64,000 nt of DNA from Paramacrobiotus metropolitanus. Taxonomy: Eukaryota > Tardigrada > Eutardigrada > Parachela > Macrobiotidae. Numbering within the stretch: the first letter of the stretch is position 1; each line of letters opens with the position of its first letter. The notes under the pieces were generated by a model that saw only the letters and a program-made list of their open reading frames with translations, did not search any database and was not told where the DNA came from. This document shows positions 56,110 through 64,000 of this stretch, piece by piece. The stretch spans positions 496,001 through 560,000 of the forward strand of contig NW_026570306.1 in assembly GCF_019649055.1 (NCBI RefSeq). The letters are read 5' to 3'. The translations under genes and the position numbers were made by a program.

Positions 56110-59100
56110 CTCGACCTCGGACCTGACCCTTGGACCTTCTGGACTGGACCTCGGACCTTCGGACCTCGACCTCGACCCGGACTCCCAACACCGAGTCCGA
56201 CTTGACCCAACAGGTCGGAACCCCAAAACCCAGCCGGCACCTCCCACTTCTTCGGCTAAAAACGCCGTTTCTCCGGCTAAATTCCGGATTTCACCGGCCG
56301 GAACCGAGGTAACCTCGGTTACCGGACCCTTACCCTCGGTTGCCAGACCCCAACCCCCGGCAGCTCCGGAACTTTCACCCAAGACCGATCCTACTGAGGT
56401 CACCCAACTTCAGGACATGCTGGTTCGGTCTCGGGCCGAAGTGGAAACCCTGCACCAGGAACTGGAGCAGCGGTCAACACACCTATTGGCTATGGTGAAC
56501 AGAGCCGACACCCGGGCAGCGACGTTACGGGACGAAAATGCCCAGCTCACCATGGCGCTGCAAAATGCGGATGCCATTGTTGACCAGCTCCAATTAGAGC
56601 TAGCCAACGAAGTCGACGCCCGTGCACAATTTGAATTCAGCCATAACGAGGCTGAAAAGATTATTGAAGCGCAACGAAGCCACATTGACCGGCTGGAAAC
56701 CGAGAATGCCCGGTTGGAGGAATTTCTCCAGTATGGCATCGATGCTTCCGAAAGGGTCATTGAACTGAACCGGCAAAATGGTCTTTTGGATGCCGAAATC
56801 CAACGCCTCACGGCAGAAAGGGCCCAGGTGGAGAGGTCTGCGGCTAAGCCACCTCCATCGTACCAGACATCGCTGGAGCAATACGGGCAATTTCAAGACC
56901 TTTTGTGCCGGTACAACCCCTTATTGAACCCAATAGGTCAGTTAGGGAGTGCCGCAAACCAGACCTACCAGGTCGGGATGGCCCGGATGGACCCGTTAGC
57001 CGATACTCCGCCGACGGCACCATCAGCTTCGGCAGCCCCGGAGCATAACTCCCGACCAAAAGTGCCAGCCCAACCCGCGCCGACGACAACTATGGCCCCC
57101 GGAGGAATGCCCGCAAATGTGGCATTCTTAACCGGTACTAGGCCCGTCGGATCAACCACAACCGGACATCTCCCGGAAAGCTCACAAGGAAGCTCGGTGC
57201 TCGGCCCGTATATCCGGACACCCGGATCCGGCCCGGTCAACAACGTCTCCGGAAGAGAACTCAGGCCGCAGCCGAACCACATAACAGGCGGTGCGCACCC
57301 TGACTCGGTCAACCCGAGCTCCGATAGACGTCGGGCATTGTCGCAAAATGTAGCCCAAATAAGGGCTCCTGCGGCACCCGTGGAAGAAGGGTACAATGTT
57401 GTCTGTCAGCCTCGGCAAGGCAACCAGGACCCAATAGGTCCGGTATGCCCCGGCTACCCAGGCAATGTCCTTCATCAGCCTCGGCAAGGCAACCAGGACC
57501 CAATAGGTCCGGTATGCCCCGGCTATCCAGGCAATGTCCCCCATCAGCCCCGGCCAAGCAACCTGGACCTAGTAGGTCCGGTATGCCCCGGTTACCCGGC
57601 CAATGTAGCCCATCAGCCTCGGCAAGGCAACATGGACCCAATAGGTCCGGTGCCTCAGGCTGACCAATGCGTGGTCGTGCCGCCAGGGATGTGGCTAGAC
57701 CAGAACGGAACACTTCAGAGATTACCGGGGTATGGAGCGCAGAACCTTCCGCTCGGACCTGGACAGCACCAACAACCGGCACCCCCGGGTAACCCGAACC
57801 CTCAACCACAACCGAACCTGCCTCAACCCGCCCCGGCTGCACAGAATCAGCAAGCAGCATATGTAGCGGCTTGGAACCCTCCGGTAGCCCAACAGGCACA
57901 ACCGATGGTCCAACCCCGTCAAAACCCACCACCCGATGAGCAAGACATCGCTCAAGCCCGACTTGAAGGCTATGAAGAAGGCCGGCGCCGTTATGAAGAA
58001 CGGAATAACCGGATCCTGGCTCGGAAAAACCGAGCGGAGTTGCCGAAATTCAACGGCGACGGAGCCAAGGTGGACGGCTGGATCACCAAGATCCGGCGAA
58101 TCTTCCGTTCGGAGGCTGACGACGTCGCAATGACGAACGTCGCCTTCATGACAGAGCTGGAAGGTGCACTCACAGGAGGAGCCCTCGAGTGGTACCAGAA
58201 CCAGTCTACCCTGGAACCCGAGGAGTACGGATGGACTGTTGAATATTGGCTGCAACAATTTGCGGCCCGGTTCATGGACCCTGACAAACAAGTCACGGCC
58301 GTAGCGGACATTACTACCAGGAAGTACATGCTGGGGCAAGAGACCCCCGAGCAGTACTATGACGCCATTATAAACCTCAAACAACGAGGCAACTTAACCG
58401 AAGAACTGGCAGTCTTCTACCTGAGGACGAACGTAACGGAGCCAATCCTTCGGGCAGCCCTAGATGTCCGAATGCCGAAGACGACACGTGAGTTCCGGGA
58501 CTATGTACGGGACTTCACCCGGGGAAAGCCGATGTACCAGGTAGTTAAAGGTGGCAACGCCACCAACTACATCACCGTCAGAACGGCGACTCCCGTTCCC
58601 GTGACTCAGCCGGCTCCCGGATACATCCAACCTAACTCGCCGGGTTACCAGAATGTGCAACCGGGGCTCCACCGACAGTGCCCTCCGGCGACACCACCCA
58701 CTCAAGCCCGTGGTCAGATTGAGCAGACTTGGGCGGCAATGGCGGCAATGAACCTGAATGGGGCCCCAACATAGACCATGGTCACGCCGCCTGCCTATGG
58801 AAATCGCGGCCAACCGAGTCAGCCTCGGAGCCCCGGCTACGGCCAACCTCAGGGCCAGGGTTACCCCGGCTATGGCCAGCCCCAACAGGGCTACGGCCAG
58901 AACTCCGGCTACGGCCAACCTCAGATCGAAGGGTACGGCCACGGAGGTCAATATGGAGGCAGTGGAACCCCACAATACGGTGGCTTCGTCGGAAGTCCCC
59001 GCCGCGGAAACTTCGGAAACCGCAGAGACGGAAGTGGCGCGGCGCAGAATGCCCAATGGCCAACCCGTACACTACAGCAAGAAGACCGCCAACTAGCGGC

Positions 59101-59467
59101 CTACGTGGACCGGATGGAAGCAAATTTCTTCCAGTGAACCCAGGACGGACTGTTTTCCTGCGGTCACTGCAGATGGGGCAACCACAACGAGGATAGTTGT
59201 GGCTACGCCGGACTCCGGCCCGAGGACAATCCTAACCGGAGATGGTACCGGGATTGGAGGTACCGGTACGATAATGGTTGGCCGCTTGGATCGGCAAACC
59301 AAAACTACCCGAACATCGTACCCCCGCCACGCCCCCGCCCACAAAACGTTGGCCGGCCTTTGGTGGTGAATATACCACCAGGTCAGCGACCACAGCTGCC
59401 GCCTTCCCCGGTTCCCAATAGGAGCCAGGCTGGGCCGTCCCAGGGCAGCCCACAGGGAAACGCTTGA
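56110..59467 (+). pseudogene. gag: Gypsy gag: coiled coil, Pro/Gln region, capsid and zinc knuckle
   Basis: From 56417 (MLVRSRAEVETLHQELEQ) about 145 residues form a coiled coil. Residues about 331-413 are four repeats of QPRQGNxDPIGPVCPGYP, then a Pro/Gln region and a capsid-type Retrotrans_gag domain (residues about 531-705; AELPKFNGDGAKVDGWITKI, QQFAARFMDPDKQV, FYLRTNV). A TAG (58772) and a TGA (59135) interrupt the frame without shifting it. Between them lies a GYGQPQ-repeat prion-like segment. After the TGA comes CGHCRWGNHNEDSC, a perfect CX2CX4HX4C knuckle. The frame ends at 59467, where pol starts one frame back. Confidence 0.85.
57409..57660 (+). repeat. Four 63 bp coding repeats in gag
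   Basis: CAGCCTCGGCAAGGCAACCA, GACCCAATAGGTCCGGT and ATGCCCCGGCTA recur four times with a 63 bp period, so the frame is kept. The last copy is shortened. Confidence 0.9.
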
Positions 59468-60850
59468 GGTCGATGAGCTCCGGTGACTCATTCGACCTTT
59501 GTCATCCGACAGAACCACCGGATAAGGATAACCCCCATAACCGGACTAACCTTACGGACACAACTCGGAACTTTGACTTGGATTTAGCCTCCGCAACGGT
59601 CAGCGAAGCTGCCAGGATCTTGGCGGCGGGGACGGTAGCCCAATCAGGCACCGGACTTCCCCGGTTCGGAAACTCGGAGAACCGACCCGAACCTTGCAGC
59701 ACCGACAGTGCGGCTCTCAGACCAGAAGGTGTACCCGGGAGGATCGGCCAAGGAACTTGGACCCGATCGGCAGGAGCCAGAAATGCTCCTCCCGGCCCAG
59801 AAAGTGAAGCCGGAGGGGTCGGCCGAGAAACTCGGAACCGACCGGCCGGGACGAAAAACGTCAACGAGCCGCCCGGAAGGCTCAGTGCCCAATTAGGCAC
59901 TACGAGCCACGGGCCATGCGGACAACCTAGGCGCCGGCCCGCAACGTCGCAGGACGTCAGAATGACGCCTGAACCGTCCTTGGTGGGCCAACCAAGTAGA
60001 CGGCCGGAGGCTCCGACTGACGAAGTAACGGAGTACTTCGAAGACTGGGAAGCAGTACCTTTGGAGGCACAGGTACCCGCCTACTGTCTGCAGCAGGAAG
60101 CGGACCTCTTCCAGCGACAACCGGCACGAACAGTAACCGGATCGCGTACGTTCTTCAACATGCAATATAGCCTCTCAACCCTGCGAGAAGGTCAACCATC
60201 CATGGAAGAACGGATAGCAAGCCGGATATACCCGGTGGAAACCGCCGAATCGCTGATGGACGGAATAGCTAACCGTTCAGAAGCGAACTACTCGGTTATG
60301 GAAACTCCATCCGGGCTACCAGGCTCACAAGCCCCGGCTGAACGACTAAGTCCACATCGACCCTCGGAGGTCAACCCACAAGACGGAGTAGACCTACCGA
60401 GGCTGGACAGAATCTTATTACCGCCGCGCGTAGACACCAATAGTGTCCCCGGCGGATCAACGGCAACTTTAATTCCGGTCGAAGTGACCATCCGAGAGGT
60501 AACGATTCAACCGTTACAGTCCACCGAACGACCGAAGGTGGTCCGGGCATGGACACATGAAGTCCAAATTGGACCGGTCATAACCACGGCCATGTTGGAT
60601 ACCGGAGCCTAAACATCCCTAATAGAGGAGCGTTTCTGCCGGGCCAACAACATCAGACTCGAATCCCTGGGGTACTTCACCAAAATACGCGGTGTCGGCG
60701 GACAAGTCGCCTTTATAGTGACCCATTGCTGCACCGTACCGGTAACTTTGCAAGGGTTCACCAGTCCCCATACCTTCCACGTCCAACCCAACGACTCGGA
60801 CGTTCCCGTACTTCTTGGATGCGACTACCTGCATTCCAAGTTCGTTTTCA
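59464..60850 (+). pseudogene. pol: Gypsy pol: linker and aspartic protease
   Basis: A Pro/Arg/Glu-rich linker of about 350 residues leads to VITTAMLDTGA, the retropepsin active site, but the next codon is TAA (60610-60612) where Ser is usual. The frame then continues with TSLIEERFC, IRGVGGQVAF and VPVLLGCDYL, the second half of the protease fold (the flap and the ILG-type motif). Pol begins by a -1 shift relative to gag at about 59464, as is common in gypsy elements. The stop inactivates the protease of this copy. Confidence 0.85.
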
Positions 60851-62790
60851 CCCGGGCGCCGACCCCCAATGAGGGTCAGCGGAACCCATCTTCGGGTGTA
60901 GTGCAGTCTATCCCGATACCAGAGGCATCGGGCACGGCAGCGAACGAGGCTCGGATAAATCGGCTTGCGCAACCGATAAACCCCGGACTCCCGATCTGCC
61001 CACAATGCTCGGACACCGAACGAAGCCTCGTAACGGAGCTGCAAATCCATAACGCCATCAAACAATACTTGGCGAAAGTACGGACGACCCGACTGGAACC
61101 AGTCCGAGGGATACTAAAGTCTATCCCGATACCAGAGGCATCGGCCTCTGGTATACTCAACCAAAGGTACCGAACTTGGTTTTCCGGCATTCGACACCTC
61201 CTTGAAACCCGGACGATTGGCATAAGACTCGCACTCGATCGAGTCGGCGCAAGGACGGATGATCAAATCCGAGCCGCAAGGGAGGAATGCCAAGAGGTAA
61301 TTAACCTGACCGAGGCCCTAGAAGAAGAGATTATCGAGTGGGAAGAGGAGCGAATCGTACTCCACGCACAATTTGCGGAACATAAACTCCCCATACCAGC
61401 GATACTGGAAATCCAGTCCCATGAATTGGGCCGACGCCTTATGTGGCACTTCCGGGACCCTTATCACTTTGGCACCCTGGATACTGCCTCCTTTTGGAGT
61501 CGATACGGCGAAGACACCCGCATAACTAGGGTCGTGCCGGACTCCGAACCTCCGATCGAGCCTTGTAACTGGCATCAGGCCAAGAAAGTAAGGTTAGCCG
61601 AGGCTGTGCACCCACAAAATGGGGGCCGCATAGCCAACACACGGGCACAGGCCCCAGATCAAGAATATATGGCCCTGGAATGCCCGATCTGCCATGAAAA
61701 TAACGGAGCGATCGTCCAAGCCCTCAGAGCTCGGAATGAAGAAGTCTGGGAGCATGGTAGGCCACCATCCCCCGGACCTCCCGAACCGGGAAGGTGGGAA
61801 GGACCGACTCAGCAGACCCCAATTAGGGTTACTGACGGTCTACTTGGACCATCCGCCGGAACAGCGGAGGAAGGCGAAGCCGACGAATTCGGAGATTAAG
61901 ACTCGGAAGCCTCGGATGTACAGAGCACAAGCGACTCACCGGACACTGACTCCGATAACGAGCCATCCGACCCTTCAGATAACAACTCATCGGATACATC
62001 CGATGATGACGACGATAATGATATCGGCTTTGACCCTTCGGTTCAATGGGTAGAAATTGACACACCCCCGGACGAACCCCCAAAAGGCGGACCGTCCGGC
62101 AAAGAACCCTCAAAGGAAGCCCAGCAACCCCAGAACGGAGGCTCGGGCCAACGACGGGCTGAGTTAACCGCAATTACGGTTTCTCACCCGGCTGACAGCC
62201 CAGTTACGAGCCTGGAACAGGACTCCAATACCTCCGAAGCCGAATCCTCGGAAGGCAGCCCTACGTACGACATTCGTGCGGCGGGACCACGGGTATCTCA
62301 GACCGACGACGAACAGATTGCCCAACAGGCGACATTCGTCGGAGGTAACCCGGTTGAACCCGACAAAAACACAAGTCCAGACGGAGCCTCGGCTAAACCG
62401 AAGGCAGCCTCGGTACGACAGACTAAGTCCGAGAAGACCGTCTATAACCCATGGAAACGGGTACGGGGGCCGAAGCCAATAGCTACAGGCCCAACCGTCA
62501 ACCGTCTTCAGCTTCATACCGAAGATAAGGACGAAGATCGACAGCCCGTATTCGTTGAGAATAAATGTACCCTACCGCCCTTCTCAACCTGCGCCGTACT
62601 GGTACGAACCCTCAAGAGCATGGACCCTAAGCGGGACATCCATTACGAATCCTTCCGGCGAAAGTAATCCGGAGTCCGACCGATCGAAGACACCATTGAG
62701 ATCCGACCAACTTGCGACACCGCATGGATCAAGGTCCAGAATGCGACCGAGTATAATCAAGTACTCCGAAGAGGTGCCAAGGTCGGATAT
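60851..62790 (+). pseudogene. pol: Gypsy pol: long acidic spacer between protease and reverse transcriptase
   Basis: The same frame stays open over about 640 codons except for TAA at 61897 and 62665. The first half has helical Glu/Arg-rich sequence (LEEEIIEWEEERIVLHAQ) and a CPICHENN pair of cysteines (with an earlier CPQCSD, possibly a small zinc site). The second half is Ser/Asp-rich (NEPSDPSDNNSSDTSDDDDD). A phrase containing SIPIPEAS is repeated at about 60905 and 61120. I do not know of a standard gypsy domain like this. Confidence 0.6.
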
Positions 62791-63470
62791 ATGCACTACA
62801 GTGACACTTACGACTTCGAACCCGACAACGAAGGAATTGAATGGGAAATCCCGATGGGAGTAGCCCGAGCCTCACAGCATGGAGACCGACCATTCAGCTT
62901 ACCGAGGGCGACACAATATGACGCTACTACGGTACGGACCCAACAGAAGGTCCAGCTACTTCCCAGGGCTATCGTCGAAGTTACGGTAACCCTCGACCTA
63001 GAAGTCGACCCCGCTAAAAACAAGTACCTAATGTACCTCGGCTCGGAGGAAGCCTTAGCGGAAGGTATTGAGATGAAGGATGGTCCGACCCCACATGACG
63101 GGAAGATGTTCACCATCCTCGTAGCAAATCACACCAACAAGGACATAACCATCCGGAAAGGAACCCCAATGGGTCGAGTCGAGCCGTACGAACACATGAC
63201 GGACGACCGAAAGGCCCGGGTCGGACTTGCCCAATTAGGCGAGGAAGACCCGGCAACCGTCGAAGAACAGAAGAAAGCCATCAATTCCATGAAGCTCGGA
63301 GAGAACCTAACCGATGAGCAGCGGCAAGTCCTGCGGGACATTGCATGGGAATACCGACTGGTCTTCCCGACTTCAAAGCGACCCTACGGTGATGTCAAGG
63401 GAGTCACCCACGTCATCGACGTTCAAGGTGCAAAGCCTATCAAAATGAACCCAACCAGAACCAGTTGGAG
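62791..63470 (+). pseudogene. pol: Gypsy pol: beta-rich pre-reverse-transcriptase segment
   Basis: QKVQLLPRAIVEVTVTL, FTILVANHTNKDITIRKGTP and MGRVEPYE match the beta-strand region that precedes reverse transcriptase in many gypsy elements, and LTDEQRQVLRDIAWEYRLVF and GVTHVIDVQGAKPI are the usual RT lead-in. The frame is lost at about 63455. Confidence 0.8.
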
Positions 63471-64000
63471 TTCATCTCCAAACATGTCCAAGAGATGCTG
63501 GACCAAGGAGTCATCGAACCCTCCGACGCAGCATGGAGCTTCCCCGTGGTCTTGGCAGCCAAGAAAAACCCGGATGGCTCCGTCGGCACCCGGTTCTGCA
63601 TCAACTACATTAAGTTGAATGCTGTAACAAAGAAGAACAACTACCCCCTCCCTAACCCAGACGAACTATTGGATACTTGTGCCGGGATGGAATTCTACGG
63701 CAAAGTAGACTGCCAATCTGGATTCTGGCAGATTCCTATGGATGAAGCCTCGAAGGACATGACAACCTTCGTTACACCACAGGAGGATGTACCGGTTTAA
63801 CCGGATGCCGTTTGGAGTCTGTAATGGACCCGCGACCTTTCAGATGCATGTCGATAAAATAACCGCAAAAGCCCGCAAGAAAGGTGTTTTTGCGTATATC
63901 GATGACATCATCTTCTTCGGCCGGACCTTTGACGAATTCAAGGAAGCCTTCCGAGCCACACTGGACTGCCTACTAGAGGCCGGGTTCACCATCAAACCCT
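63465..64000 (+). pseudogene. pol: Gypsy pol: reverse transcriptase (5' part, runs off the window)
   Basis: MLDQGVIEPSDAAWSFPVV, FCINYIKLNAVTKKNNYPLP and VDCQSGFWQIPM are RT blocks 1-3. A one-base change near 63780 ends this frame; in the next frame MYRFNRMPFGVCNGPATF and the catalytic FAYIDDIIFFG follow, up to the right edge. Each block is well preserved, so the decay is recent. Confidence 0.93.

Larger units (their letters stand above)
53200..64000 (+). mobile_element. Very long Ty3/gypsy LTR retrotransposon (3' part beyond the window)
   Basis: A GC-rich element with gag, zinc knuckle, protease and reverse transcriptase in gypsy order, cut by the window edge within reverse transcriptase. 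A probable 5' LTR has TTTATAATAG at about 53390-53400 and AATAAA at 53761, and ends near 53812 before TGGTAGCAGC (a possible primer site). The exact LTR ends are not determined because the second LTR is outside. More than 10 kb are visible, already longer than most gypsy elements at this point, because gag spans over 4 kb and a roughly 2 kb acidic region separates protease and reverse transcriptase. Confidence 0.85.

Overview
This is eukaryotic nuclear DNA from a small-genome invertebrate. Bacterial operons, ribosome-binding sites and long uninterrupted genes are absent. Genes are sparse, introns are short (about 70-230 bp) with GT..AG ends, and much of the window is decayed transposable elements. 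Two multi-exon loci (4082-4955 and 41874-44401) belong to a protein family that I recall as expanded in eutardigrades (Hypsibius-type genomes), in which a long N-terminal region is followed by an F-box. On that recollection a tardigrade is the best guess, at about 0.6; no search was run.

Layout. 1-709 and 31503-32206 are two copies of a duplicated block. Each holds a two-exon gene for a secreted cysteine-containing peptide of about 80 residues, visible only after removing a 74-75 bp intron. 1124-1437 (minus) and 34981-35195 (plus) are relics of the same retrotransposon protein tail. 4082-4955 is a broken member of the F-box family with a duplicated zinc-finger module. 5336-6394 is a foldback-type DNA element. 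8015-12460 (minus) is a complete Ty1/copia element with identical 217 bp LTRs and a 5 bp target duplication, yet with frameshifts in its genes. 16231-16383, 17202-17404 and 29343-29539 are TA-flanked hairpin MITEs. 18918-19125 is a tRNA-derived SINE. 22543-22835 is a DEAH-box helicase fragment. 28060-28870, 37354-39241 and 50640-51170 are decayed Ty3/gypsy-like gag relics. 41874-44401 is the best host gene, an F-box protein whose exons join in phase. 45424-46518 is a mariner/maT-like element with TIRs and TA duplications. From about 53200 to the right edge lies a very long Ty3/gypsy element (giant gag, protease, reverse transcriptase), cut by the window end and interrupted by several in-frame stops.

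A 62-64 bp hairpin repeat recurs six times in the window with compensatory stem changes. Host genes with some support are the secreted-peptide pair, the two F-box-family loci, a coiled-coil gene (26254-26521) and an acidic protein exon pair (33825-34309). The remaining intergenic DNA is AT-rich and shows nothing I can name.
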